Shown one piece after another: positions 56,265-64,000 of a DNA stretch of 64,000 nucleotides (positions are counted from its first letter, which is position 1; each line of letters opens with the position of its first letter). The stretch lies in the NCBI RefSeq assembly GCF_014638745.1, contig NZ_BMFO01000002.1, positions 496,001-560,000 on the forward strand, in the 5' to 3' direction. Below the pieces are notes generated by a model, which did no database searches, was not told the DNA's origin, and worked only from the letters and a program-made list of their open reading frames with translations. The translations under genes and the position numbers were made by a program. Source of the stretch: Arenimonas maotaiensis. GTDB taxonomy: Bacteria; Pseudomonadota; Gammaproteobacteria; Xanthomonadales; Xanthomonadaceae.

Positions 56265-58892
56265 ATGTCAGAAGTAACCGTAGGATCGTTGGCAAAAATC
56301 GTGGGACTCCCGGTCGACAAGCTGCTCAAGCAGCTGGCCGACGCCGGCATGGAGTTTTCCGGCCCCGATCAGGTCGTCAGCAGCACCGAGAAGATCAAAC
56401 TGCTCGGCTTCCTGCGCCGCGCGCACGGCAAGGCCGAAGCGCCGGCCGAGGCCGCCGGCGCGCCGAAGAAGATCACCATCGCGCGCCGCAAGACCGAAGA
56501 GCTGACGGTCGCCGGTTCCGGCAAAGCCAAGACCACGGTCGCCGTGGAAGTGCGCCAGAAGCGCACCTACGTCAAGCGCGACGACGTCGAGGCGCCGGTC
56601 TCCAGCGAGCGCGAGGAAGTGCTGCGCAAGCTCGAGGAATCCAAATCCCGCAACGCCGAAGAACAGGCGCGCCTGAGCGAGCTCGACCGCGCCCGCCGCG
56701 AACAGATCGAGGCCGAGAAGGCGGAGAAGGAACGTCTGGCCCGGGAAGCGGAGGAGAAGGCCCGCACCGCCGTCGAGGTCGCCGGCAAAACCGCCGCCGA
56801 CGCCGGCCACGAGTCGCGCCGCGAACGCGACGAGAAGCACGGCCACAAGCCGCACAAGACCGAGGCCATCCGCCACGAACCGGCCAAGGCCGTCAAGGAC
56901 AAGGCGCCGGTCCGCGCGCCGGCCGCCAAGCACAAGGTGCGCGGCTCGCACGCCATGGTCGACAACGACATCGACGACGAGTCCGGTCTGCAGAACATCA
57001 GCGGCCAGCTGCACCTGACCGCGGCCGAGCGCGAGCGCCGCGCCGGCGCCAAGAAGAAGCCGCGCGCCAAGCCGATGGAAGCCTCGCGTACCGCCTCCGG
57101 CCAGCACGGCTTCTCGCGTCCGACCGCGCCGATCACCCGCGAAGTCGCCCTCGGCGATTCGATCGTGGTCTCCGAGCTCGCCAACAAGCTGGCGATGAAG
57201 GGCTCCGACGTGGTGCGCGCGCTGTTCAAGATGGGCATGATGGTCACCATCAACCAGGTCATCGACCACGACACCGCGGTGCTGGTGGTCGAGGAGCTCG
57301 GCCATAAGGCCGTGCGCGCCAACGACAACGACGCCGAACTGGCGCTGGTCGCGCATCTGGACGAAGTCCGGGGCGACAAGACCGTGCGTCCGCCGGTGGT
57401 CACCATCATGGGCCACGTCGACCACGGCAAGACCTCGCTGTTGGACTACATCCGCCGCACCAAGGTCGCCACCGGCGAAGCCGGCGGCATCACCCAGCAC
57501 ATCGGCGCCTATCACGTCGAGACCCCGCGCGGCGTGATCAGCTTCCTCGACACCCCCGGCCACGCGGCGTTCACTTCGATGCGCGCCCGCGGCGCCAAAC
57601 TGACCGACATCGTGGTGTTGGTGGTCGCGGCCGACGACGGCGTGATGCCGCAGACCGTCGAAGCGGTCAACCACGCGCGCGCCGCCAAGGTGCCGCTGAT
57701 CGTCGCCATCAACAAGATGGACAAATCCGAGGCCAACCCCGACAACGTCAAGCAGGGCCTGGTGGCGCTGGAAGTGGTGCCGGAGGAGTGGGGCGGCGAC
57801 GTCCAGTTCGTGCCGGTATCGGCCAAGACCGGCGACGGCGTCGACAACCTGCTGGAATCGATTCTGGTCCAGGCCGAACTGATGGAGCTGAAAGCCACGG
57901 TCGATGCCCGCGCCACCGGCGTGGTCATCGAATCCGCGCTCGACAAGGGCCGCGGCCCGGTCGCCACCGTGCTGGTGCAGGAAGGCACCCTGAAGAAGGG
58001 CGATTACCTGGTCAGCGGCCTGCAGTACGGCCGCGTGCGCGCGCTGTTCGACGAGAACGGCAAGCAGACCGACAGCGCCGGTCCCTCGATTCCGGTGCAG
58101 GTGCTCGGTCTGTCGGGCGTGCCCGACGCCGGCGACGATTTCGTGGTGGTGGCCGACGAGCGCCTGGCACGCGAAGTGGCCCAGCAGCGCGAGACCAAAT
58201 ACCGCGAATCGCGTCTGGTCAAGCAGCCGGGCTCGCGCATGGAAGACGTCATCGCCCAGATGGGCGCCGGCCAAGGCCAGCAGGTGCTCAACCTGGTGGT
58301 GAAGGCCGATGTGCAGGGCTCCGTGCAGGCGCTGCGCGAATCGCTGACCGGCCTGTCGAACGAGATGATCCGCATCAACGTCGTCGCCTCCGGCGTCGGC
58401 GGCATCACCGAGTCGGACGCCACCCTGGCGGCCGCCTCCAAGGCGGTGGTGATCGGCTTCAACGTCCGCGCCGACGCCAGCGCCCGCAAGATCATCGAGA
58501 GCAACGGCGTCGACCTGCGCTACTTCTCGATCATCTACGACGTCATCGACCAGGTCAAACAGGTCGCTTCCGGCCTGTTGGGCGTCGAGATCCGCGAGGA
58601 GATCATCGGCATCGCCGAGGTGCGCGACGTGTTCCGCAGCTCGAAGTTCGGCGCCGTCGCCGGTTCGCTGGTGGTCGAAGGCACGGTCAAGCGCAACAAG
58701 CCGATCCGCGTACTGCGCAACAACACCGTGGTGTTCGAGGGCGAGCTGGAATCGCTGCGCCGCTTCAAGGACAACGTCGACGAGGTCCGCAGCGGCACCG
58801 AATGCGGCATCGCGGTGAAGGCCTACAACGACGTCAAGCCGGGCGACCAGATCGAGTGCTTCGAGCGAATCGAAGTGGCGCGCAGCCTCTGA
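56265..58892 (+). CDS. infB: Translation initiation factor IF-2
   Basis: GTPase that brings fMet-tRNA to the 30S subunit. The 875-residue protein has the N-terminal IF2_N fold ([20 protein letters not shown]), a long charged, Ala/Lys/Glu-rich linker (about 60-290), a second IF2_N-like segment ([19 protein letters not shown]), and the G domain with GHVDHGKT (383-390), DTPGH (429-433) and NKMD (483-486). Domains II-IV follow to the C-terminus. AAGGA precedes the ATG. The stop overlaps rbfA by one base (TGATG). Confidence 0.98.
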   Translation: MSEVTVGSLAKIVGLPVDKLLKQLADAGMEFSGPDQVVSSTEKIKLLGFLRRAHGKAEAPAEAAGAPKKITIARRKTEELTVAGSGKAKTTVAVEVRQKRTYVKRDDVEAPVSSEREEVLRKLEESKSRNAEEQARLSELDRARREQIEAEKAEKERLAREAEEKARTAVEVAGKTAADAGHESRRERDEKHGHKPHKTEAIRHEPAKAVKDKAPVRAPAAKHKVRGSHAMVDNDIDDESGLQNISGQLHLTAAERERRAGAKKKPRAKPMEASRTASGQHGFSRPTAPITREVALGDSIVVSELANKLAMKGSDVVRALFKMGMMVTINQVIDHDTAVLVVEELGHKAVRANDNDAELALVAHLDEVRGDKTVRPPVVTIMGHVDHGKTSLLDYIRRTKVATGEAGGITQHIGAYHVETPRGVISFLDTPGHAAFTSMRARGAKLTDIVVLVVAADDGVMPQTVEAVNHARAAKVPLIVAINKMDKSEANPDNVKQGLVALEVVPEEWGGDVQFVPVSAKTGDGVDNLLESILVQAELMELKATVDARATGVVIESALDKGRGPVATVLVQEGTLKKGDYLVSGLQYGRVRALFDENGKQTDSAGPSIPVQVLGLSGVPDAGDDFVVVADERLAREVAQQRETKYRESRLVKQPGSRMEDVIAQMGAGQGQQVLNLVVKADVQGSVQALRESLTGLSNEMIRINVVASGVGGITESDATLAAASKAVVIGFNVRADASARKIIESNGVDLRYFSIIYDVIDQVKQVASGLLGVEIREEIIGIAEVRDVFRSSKFGAVAGSLVVEGTVKRNKPIRVLRNNTVVFEGELESLRRFKDNVDEVRSGTECGIAVKAYNDVKPGDQIECFERIEVARSL

Positions 58893-59251
58893 TGGCGAAG
58901 AAGAGCTTCCACCGTACCGACCGCGTCTCCGCCCAGCTCCGCCGGGAGCTGGGCCTGATCGTGCACGCCAGCGTGCGCGAGCACGGTCTGCCGTCGGTCA
59001 GCGTCTCCGACGTGGAAGTGACCCGCGACATGGCGCACGCCAAGGTGTTCGTCACCGCGCTGCTGCCGGAGTCCTCGCGGGCGGCGGTCAAGGCGCTGAA
59101 CGAACTGGCGCCGGAGATGCGCTTCCAGCTGGCGCATGCGGTCAAGATGCGGCATGTGCCGGAGCTGCATTTCCACTACGACGATTCCGTCGACCGCGGC
59201 GAGCGCATCGACCGCCTGCTGCGCGACGCGCCCAAACCCGAACAGACCTGA
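58892..59251 (+). CDS. rbfA: Ribosome-binding factor A
   Basis: Cold-shock-linked 30S maturation factor, 119 residues, KH-like fold. Features are RVSAQLRRELGLIVH at the N-terminus, VSDVEVTRDMAHAKVFV, LAHAVKMRHVPELHFHYDDSVDRGERIDRLL. TGATG overlap with infB indicates coupling. A complete hairpin with a T-run begins directly at its stop codon, upstream of truB. Confidence 0.96.
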   Translation: MAKKSFHRTDRVSAQLRRELGLIVHASVREHGLPSVSVSDVEVTRDMAHAKVFVTALLPESSRAAVKALNELAPEMRFQLAHAVKMRHVPELHFHYDDSVDRGERIDRLLRDAPKPEQT

Positions 59252-59271
59252 CCGCCTCCGGGCGGTTTTTT
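59251..59271 (+). terminator. Intrinsic terminator between rbfA and truB
   Basis: Stem ACCGCC / GGCGGT with TCCG tetraloop followed by five T. It starts at the last base of the rbfA stop and ends 4 bp before the truB ATG, leaving no room for a standard Shine-Dalgarno. Confidence 0.8.
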
Positions 59272-59275
59272 CGGC

Positions 59276-60211
59276 ATGAAGAAAACCCAATTCACCTTCC
59301 CGCGCCGGCCCGTCGACGGCCTGATCCTGCTCGATAAGCCGCAGGGCCTGAGCTCGAACCAGGCGCTGCAGAAGGTGCGCAACCTGCTGCGCGCCGAGAA
59401 GGCCGGACACACCGGCGCGCTCGATCCGCTGGCCACCGGCGTGCTGCCGATCTGCCTGGGCGAGGCGACCAAAGCGGCCGGCATCCTGCTCGGCAACGAC
59501 AAGGCCTACGAGGTCGAGGCCCGGCTGGGCGCGACCACCGACACCGACGACGCCGAAGGCCAGATCCTGCGCGAGCGTCCGGTGCCGGTCTTCACCGCGG
59601 CCGACATCATGGCCCTGCTGCCGCGCTTCACCGGCGATATCCAGCAGGTGCCTCCGATCTATTCGGCGCTCAAACAAGGCGGCGAACCGCTATACGTGAA
59701 GGCCCGTCGCGGTGACAGCATCGAGCTTGAGGCGCGGCCGGTCAGCATCCACGCCATCGAGCTGCTGGATATCGGGCCGGAGTCCCTGCGTCTGCGGGTG
59801 ACCTGCGGTTCCGGCACCTACATCCGCAGTCTGGTGCGCGACTTGGGCGAAGCCCTGGGTTGCGGCGCGCACGTGACGGCGCTGCGACGCTTGTGGGTCG
59901 AGCCGTTCCAGGACCTGCCGCTGTGGACGATCGAGGCCCTGCAGGCGTTGGCGGAGCTGGGCGAGGCGGTGCTGGATGCGGCGGTGCTACCGGTCGAGCA
60001 GGCCCTGCGCGCGGTGCCGAAACTGATGTTGGACGCCGAGCAGGCCCGGCGCCTGGGCATGGGCCAGCCGGTGCGCCTGCCCGAGGCGGCGGAAACCGTC
60101 GAGCCCGTTCAGCTTTGCGATGAAAGCGGCCGAAGCCTCGGCTTGGTCCACATCGGGCCGGACGGCTTGGTGCGCGTGCAGCGCCTGTTCCGTTGGGCCG
60201 CCATCAACTGA
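59276..60211 (+). CDS. truB: tRNA pseudouridine-55 synthase
   Basis: Makes pseudouridine 55 in the T-loop of nearly all elongator tRNAs. The 311-residue protein has [19 protein letters not shown], catalytic Asp50 in [15 protein letters not shown], and [16 protein letters not shown], plus a C-terminal PUA domain ending in [10 protein letters not shown]. No Shine-Dalgarno is visible because the rbfA terminator occupies the leader; translation may depend on read-through mRNA in which this hairpin is unfolded. Confidence 0.96.
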   Translation: MKKTQFTFPRRPVDGLILLDKPQGLSSNQALQKVRNLLRAEKAGHTGALDPLATGVLPICLGEATKAAGILLGNDKAYEVEARLGATTDTDDAEGQILRERPVPVFTAADIMALLPRFTGDIQQVPPIYSALKQGGEPLYVKARRGDSIELEARPVSIHAIELLDIGPESLRLRVTCGSGTYIRSLVRDLGEALGCGAHVTALRRLWVEPFQDLPLWTIEALQALAELGEAVLDAAVLPVEQALRAVPKLMLDAEQARRLGMGQPVRLPEAAETVEPVQLCDESGRSLGLVHIGPDGLVRVQRLFRWAAIN

Positions 60212-60243
60212 GGCCGGCGGCCCCCATCGGGGCCGGCTTCGGG

Positions 60244-60249
60244 TATAAT
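60244..60249 (+). promoter_or_regulatory. Promoter -10 of rpsO
   Basis: Perfect TATAAT about 106 bp before the rpsO start. No standard -35 is evident at the expected spacing. Confidence 0.6.
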
Positions 60250-60354
60250 ACGCGGGCTTCGCGCCGTAATCGGACGAGGCTCCCTTAACCGGCGGTCCAC
60301 GCGGTCGCGCAATGGCGCGCTTCTGCCGGATTCGCATCGAACAGAGAAAACACC

Positions 60355-60615
60355 ATGTCCATCGACACCAACAAGATCATCGCCGAGCACGCGCGCACCG
60401 CCAACGACACCGGCTCGCCGGAAGTCCAGGTCGCCCTGCTCACCGCCCGCATCGAAGACCTGTCCGAACACTTCAAGACCCACAAGAAGGACCACCACTC
60501 CCGCCGCGGCCTGCTGACCATGGTCAACCAGCGCCGCAGCCTGCTGGCCTACCTGAAGAAGAAAGACGGTGAACGGTACCGCGCCCTGATCCAACGCTTG
60601 GGTCTGCGTCGCTAA
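60355..60615 (+). CDS. rpsO: 30S ribosomal protein S15
   Basis: Primary 16S rRNA-binding protein of the central domain, 86 residues. Hallmarks are [39 protein letters not shown] and [21 protein letters not shown]. In E. coli S15 represses its own mRNA; the 100-nt leader here could support similar control but no pseudoknot was worked out. A terminator hairpin follows. Confidence 0.98.
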   Translation: MSIDTNKIIAEHARTANDTGSPEVQVALLTARIEDLSEHFKTHKKDHHSRRGLLTMVNQRRSLLAYLKKKDGERYRALIQRLGLRR

Positions 60616-60622
60616 CCACCCG

Positions 60623-60652
60623 ACGCGGCGCTTAGGCGCCGCGTTGTTTTTT
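60623..60652 (+). terminator. Intrinsic terminator between rpsO and pnp
   Basis: Stem ACGCGGCGC / GCGCCGCGT (9 bp) with TTAG loop, then TGTTTTTT. Equivalent in position to the rpsO terminator of E. coli, which allows read-through into pnp. Confidence 0.85.
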
Positions 60653-60665
60653 GCAGTACATCAAA

Positions 60666-60684
60666 GCCGGGCATGTGGCCCGGC
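60666..60684 (+). promoter_or_regulatory. Hairpin in the pnp leader
   Basis: Stem GCCGGGC / GCCCGGC (7 bp) with ATGTG loop, 26 bp upstream of the pnp start. In E. coli the pnp leader forms a hairpin cut by RNase III and then used by PNPase for autoregulation; this could be the counterpart. Confidence 0.5.
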
Positions 60685-60710
60685 TCGCGGAAATCAAAGA
60701 GGATAGAACA

Positions 60711-62810
60711 GTGGCAAAAATCGTGAAAACCTTCCAATACGGCAAGCACCAGGTCAGCATCGAAACCGGTGAAGTCGCCCGCCAGGCCAGCGGCTCGGTC
60801 ATCGTCAGCGTCGAAGGCACCGTGGTGCTGGTCACCGCTGTCGCCGCCAAGAGCGCGCGCGAGGGCATGGACTTCTTCCCGCTCACCGTCGACTACCAGG
60901 AGAAGTTCTACGCCGGCGGCCGTATCCCGGGCGGTTTCTTCAAGCGCGAAGGCCGCGCCACCGAGAAGGAGACCCTGATCTCCCGCCTGATCGATCGCCC
61001 GATCCGTCCGCTGTTCCCGGAAGGTTTCCGCAACGAAGTGCAGATCATCGCCACCGTGATGTCGCTGAACCCGGAAGTCGACGGCGACATCCCGGCCCTG
61101 ATCGGCGCCTCCGCCGCCCTGGCCCTGTCCGGCGCGCCGTTCAACGGCCCGATCGGCGCCGCCAAGGTCGGTTTCGCCAACGGCCAGTACATCCTCAACC
61201 CGACCGCCGCCGAACTGGCCACCTCGCAGCTTGAGCTGGTGGTCGCCGGTACCGCCAACGCGGTGCTGATGGTGGAATCGGAAGCCGCCCTGCTGTCGGA
61301 AGAGCAGATGCTGGGTGCCGTGATGTTCGGCCACCGCGAAATGCAGGCCGCCATCACCGCCATCAACGAGCTGGCCGCCGAAGCCGGCGTGCAGAAGTGG
61401 GACTGGCAGGCGCCAGCCAAGAACGAGGCGATGATCGCCGCGCTGAAGGCCGCCGTCGGCACCCGTCTGGAAGCCGCGTTCGCCATCCGCGAGAAGCTGG
61501 AACGCCGCGACGCCATCGCCAAGATCAAGGCCGAGGTGCTGGAAAGCCTGAAGCCGCAGGCCGAAGCCAACGGCTGGCCGGTCGCCGACCTCGGCAAGGA
61601 ATTCGGCGAGCTCGAATACGAAACCATGCGCGCGTCCGTGCTGAAGACCAAGATCCGCATCGACGGCCGCAACCTGGACACCGTGCGTCCGATCAGCGTG
61701 CGCACCTCGGTGCTGCCGCGTACCCACGGCTCGGCCCTGTTCACCCGCGGCGAGACCCAGGCCCTGGTGGTCGCCACCCTCGGCACCGCCCGCGACGGCC
61801 AGATCATCGACGCCGTGTCCGGCGAGTACAAAGAAAACTTCATGTTCCACTACAACTTCCCGCCGTATTCGGTGGGCGAGTGCGGCCGTTTCGGCGCGCC
61901 GAAGCGCCGCGAGATCGGCCACGGCCGTCTGGCCAAGCGCGGCGTGCAGGCCGTGATGCCGAACATGGAAGAATTCCCGTACACCATCCGCTGCGTGTCG
62001 GAAATCACCGAATCCAACGGCTCCTCGTCGATGGCCTCGGTCTGCGGCTCCTCGCTGGCCATGATGGACGCCGGCATCCCGCTGAAGGCGCCGGTCGCCG
62101 GCATCGCCATGGGTCTGGTCAAGGAAGGCGGCGACTTCGTGGTGCTGTCCGACATCCTGGGTGACGAAGACCACCTGGGCGACATGGACTTCAAGGTCGC
62201 CGGTTCCGACAAGGGCATCTCCGCCCTGCAGATGGACATCAAGATCGAAGGCATCACCGAGGAGATCATGAAGATCGCCCTCGACCAGGCCAAGCACGGC
62301 CGCCTGCACATCCTGGGCGAGATGAACAAGGTGCTGTCGGCGCCGCGTCCGGAAATGTCGGAATACGCCCCGCGCCTGATGACCATCAAGATCCACCCGG
62401 ACAAGATCCGCGAAGTGATCGGCAAGGGCGGCTCGGTGATCCAGGCCATCACCAAGGAAACCGGCACCCAGATCGACATCCAGGACGACGGCACCATCAC
62501 CATCGCCTCGGTCAACAACGCCGCCGCCGAAGCCGCCAAGGCGCGCATCGAGTCGATCACCTCGGACGTCGAGCCGGGCCGCATCTACGAAGGCAAGGTC
62601 GCCAAGATCATGGATTTCGGCGCGTTCGTGACCATCGCCCCGGGCAAAGACGGCCTGGTGCACGTGTCGCAGATCTCCAACGAGCGCGTCGAGAAGGTCT
62701 CCGACAAGCTCAAGGAAGGCGACATCGTCAAGGTCAAGGTGCTGGAAGTCGACAAGCAGGGCCGCATCCGCCTGTCGATGAAGGCGCTGGACGAAGACGC
62801 GGCCGAATAA
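60711..62810 (+). CDS. pnp: Polynucleotide phosphorylase
   Basis: Phosphorolytic 3'-5' exoribonuclease of the degradosome type, 699 residues. Two RNase PH-like domains (about 5-220 and 310-540) with the second containing [18 protein letters not shown] acidic active-site residues, a helical linker between, then a KH domain (about 555-610, [20 protein letters not shown]) and an S1 domain (about 620-690, [20 protein letters not shown]). GTG start with AGAGGA Shine-Dalgarno. A strong terminator follows, ending this operon. Confidence 0.98.
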   Translation: MAKIVKTFQYGKHQVSIETGEVARQASGSVIVSVEGTVVLVTAVAAKSAREGMDFFPLTVDYQEKFYAGGRIPGGFFKREGRATEKETLISRLIDRPIRPLFPEGFRNEVQIIATVMSLNPEVDGDIPALIGASAALALSGAPFNGPIGAAKVGFANGQYILNPTAAELATSQLELVVAGTANAVLMVESEAALLSEEQMLGAVMFGHREMQAAITAINELAAEAGVQKWDWQAPAKNEAMIAALKAAVGTRLEAAFAIREKLERRDAIAKIKAEVLESLKPQAEANGWPVADLGKEFGELEYETMRASVLKTKIRIDGRNLDTVRPISVRTSVLPRTHGSALFTRGETQALVVATLGTARDGQIIDAVSGEYKENFMFHYNFPPYSVGECGRFGAPKRREIGHGRLAKRGVQAVMPNMEEFPYTIRCVSEITESNGSSSMASVCGSSLAMMDAGIPLKAPVAGIAMGLVKEGGDFVVLSDILGDEDHLGDMDFKVAGSDKGISALQMDIKIEGITEEIMKIALDQAKHGRLHILGEMNKVLSAPRPEMSEYAPRLMTIKIHPDKIREVIGKGGSVIQAITKETGTQIDIQDDGTITIASVNNAAAEAAKARIESITSDVEPGRIYEGKVAKIMDFGAFVTIAPGKDGLVHVSQISNERVEKVSDKLKEGDIVKVKVLEVDKQGRIRLSMKALDEDAAE

Positions 62811-62831
62811 GCCGCTGTCACCGGCATACGG

Positions 62832-62857
62832 AAAAGCGGGCTTCGGCCCGCTTTTTT
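62832..62857. terminator. Intrinsic terminator after pnp
   Basis: Stem GCGGGC / GCCCGC with TTCG tetraloop, AAAA before and TTTTTT after. Confidence 0.92.
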
Positions 62858-62913
62858 GTTGCCCTTCGACAACATTAGGGCGCACATCCGAATGATCCAA
62901 GGTTCAATCGGGC

Positions 62914-62919
62914 TACAAT
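62914..62919 (+). promoter_or_regulatory. Possible -10 immediately before the HExxH membrane protein gene
   Basis: TACAAT ending 6 bp before the ATG at 62926. If used, the transcript would be leaderless, like that inferred for yceD. No clear -35. Confidence 0.4.
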
Positions 62920-62925
62920 CGGGGC

Positions 62926-63372
62926 ATGGATACGCATCCGGCACTCCGTTACGCCGCGTTCGCGCTTGGCAGCCTGTGGGCCTTGCCGATGACCGCAGTC
63001 GGTCTGGTGCTGGGCTGCGGCGCGCTGGCGCTGGGCGCGCGCGTCTCGTTCTCGGACCACGCGCTGCTGTTCTCGCAGGTGCGCTTTCCCGGCCGCGGCG
63101 CGCTCACGCTCGGGCAGGTCATCCTGCACACTGGCCGAAGCCTGGACGAATCCGCCAAGACCTACCACTGCGCCGCGTTCGGCGGCAACGAGTGCGTGCG
63201 CATCGGCAGCCACGAGCGCGCGCACGTGTACCAGTACATGGCGCTGGGCGTGCTATTCCTGCCGCTGTATTTCCTGCATGGCGGCATCCACCACAGCAAC
63301 CGCTTCGAGCAGGCCGCCGACCGCTACGCGCTGACGGGCAGGGGCTGGTGGCCGTATAACTGGTTTCTATAA
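62926..63372 (+). CDS. Small membrane protein with HExxH and ExxxD metallopeptidase-like motifs
   Basis: A 148-residue protein with an N-terminal hydrophobic helix pair (about 8-42) and another near 105-119. It has His96-Glu97-x-x-His100 (SHERAHVYQYM) and, 28 residues later, Glu128-x-x-x-Asp132 (FEQAADRY), the zinc-binding layout of gluzincin peptidases such as M48 HtpX, though the protein is only about half the usual length. The C-terminus WWPYNWFL is aromatic. Conserved hypothetical proteins of this type exist in xanthomonads. Catalytic activity is not established. A GC-rich, normal composition shows it belongs to the core side of the compositional break. Confidence 0.7.
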   Translation: MDTHPALRYAAFALGSLWALPMTAVGLVLGCGALALGARVSFSDHALLFSQVRFPGRGALTLGQVILHTGRSLDESAKTYHCAAFGGNECVRIGSHERAHVYQYMALGVLFLPLYFLHGGIHHSNRFEQAADRYALTGRGWWPYNWFL

Positions 63373-63390
63373 CAGATAAGAAAAAGTCTT

Positions 63391-63483
63391 ATGGACTATA
63401 AGGTGGTAATCGGTATTATCGATTTTAATGGACAAGTTAATCAGTCACATAATGGTCAGCTCATGACCTTAGTCGATAATTAA
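63391..63483 (+). CDS. Possible 30-residue ORF in the AT-rich tail
   Basis: ATG at 63391 opens a 30-codon frame (MDYKVVIGIIDFNGQVNQSH...) with no clear Shine-Dalgarno. It may be a remnant of a longer gene or non-coding. Low support; listed because the region is otherwise empty. Confidence 0.2.
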   Translation: MDYKVVIGIIDFNGQVNQSHNGQLMTLVDN

Positions 63484-63532
63484 ATTTTTAGCAGTACAAG
63501 ATCATCGACTTGATTTAGCTAAGGATAATACA

Positions 63533-64000
63533 ATGAAATACTTAATTTTAATGTTGAGTTTTTTTCTTGCGGGATGCAATAAGTCTGATCTTGATAAAGA
63601 ACGCGATGCTAGAGAATATTTACAGGCTGGAATGATTGATAAGGCTGAAAAATATTATCAAGATTTGATTCTTTCTGAAGACGAAAATATGAAGCATGCA
63701 AATTGGTTATGGAAAGATCAATTGCTGCAACTATATTTAAAATCTAATCAGCTAGATAAAGCTGATAGATATATGGCATTCGTTATTTTTATCGATTCTA
63801 ATGGCATGCTCGATTATGAATTAATGTCCAGAAGCCACTCCGAGGTGGCAAAATCCCTGTATAACGAAAAAAAATATAGCAGAGCATATTTCCACTATAA
63901 AGCTAGTGCTGATTACAAGGTTGCTGATAAAAACAGAAATAAAGAAGAATGTAGCACTGAGGCAATTGAATTTTTTGCTTTAGCGTATGATTCAGCTAAG
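63533..64000 (+). CDS. Lipoprotein with repeat-like helical region, truncated by window end
   Basis: The first 156 codons of a gene running off the window. MKYLILMLSFFLAGCN is a lipoprotein signal with lipobox LAGC and lipidated Cys15. AAGGAT six bases before the ATG is a good Shine-Dalgarno. The mature part is helical and charged, with repeated patterns such as REYLQAGMIDKAEKYYQDLI, LYLKSNQLDKADRYM and SLYNEKKYSRAYFHYKASADY, resembling tetratricopeptide-like helix pairs (A-G/Y-A positions). Codon use is AT-rich and rich in Lys, Asn, Tyr and Ile codons unlike all neighbours, indicating horizontal acquisition. Function unknown; the partner genes would lie beyond the window. Confidence 0.75.
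   Translation, partial: MKYLILMLSFFLAGCNKSDLDKERDAREYLQAGMIDKAEKYYQDLILSEDENMKHANWLWKDQLLQLYLKSNQLDKADRYMAFVIFIDSNGMLDYELMSRSHSEVAKSLYNEKKYSRAYFHYKASADYKVADKNRNKEECSTEAIEFFALAYDSAK

Noticed and set aside
60612-62900. 762-codon open frame on the minus strand opposite pnp
   Set aside because: Antisense shadow of the pnp reading frame in GC-rich DNA; His/Asp/Gly/Leu-rich composition and no domain.

Overview
The window is GC-rich gammaproteobacterial chromosome, almost entirely core housekeeping genes. Gene order and content point to the Lysobacterales (Xanthomonadales): a KDO kinase beside a family-9 glycosyltransferase and a DUF6165 gene, tpiA-secG-tRNA-Leu followed by a complete 14-gene nuo operon, type IV pilus pilZ directly after holB, and rpmF next to fabH without plsX. 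The family assignment is inferred from synteny and protein character; no 16S rRNA gene is present.

Layout. 1-4000: mltD (cut by the window edge), gloB, a yafS-like methyltransferase, rnhA, dnaQ and a convergent PP2C-like phosphatase. 4000-8100: tRNA-Ser(CGA), a zinc alcohol dehydrogenase, a lipoprotein, DUF6165, a heptosyltransferase and kdkA (LPS core). 8087-10990: an MBL-fold hydrolase followed by moaA-moaC-moaD-moaE. 10995-14296: SRP RNA and tRNA-Ser(GGA) on the minus strand, then dnaX-ybaB-recR-HIT. 14298-18799 (minus): a secreted protein and a MoxR/DUF58/TgpA-transglutaminase operon. 19018-30914: yceD-rpmF-fabHDG-acpP-(unknown membrane gene)-fabF-pabB-pabC-mltG-tmk-holB-pilZ-truA. 30911-36850: trpFBA-accD-glmM and a 2OG-Fe(II) oxygenase. 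36918-53864: an SDR (minus), tpiA, secG, tRNA-Leu(GAG) and nuoA-N. 53916-62810: initiator tRNA, rimP-nusA-infB-rbfA-truB-rpsO-pnp, the same order as the E. coli metY-nusA-pnp region. 62926-63372: a small membrane protein with HExxH and ExxxD motifs.

After 63373 base composition drops abruptly to about one third GC. This AT-rich tail carries a possible 30-codon ORF and the first 156 codons of a lipoprotein, and looks like the edge of an acquired segment continuing beyond the window.

Most genes are packed into tightly coupled operons with ATGA, GTGA or TGATG overlaps, many GTG starts and one TTG start (recR). Factor-independent terminators and several readable sigma70-type promoters separate the units. 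I found no insertion sequence, CRISPR array, prophage or clear novel multi-gene system inside the window; the most unusual features are the compositional break at the right end and a handful of atypical details in otherwise familiar genes.
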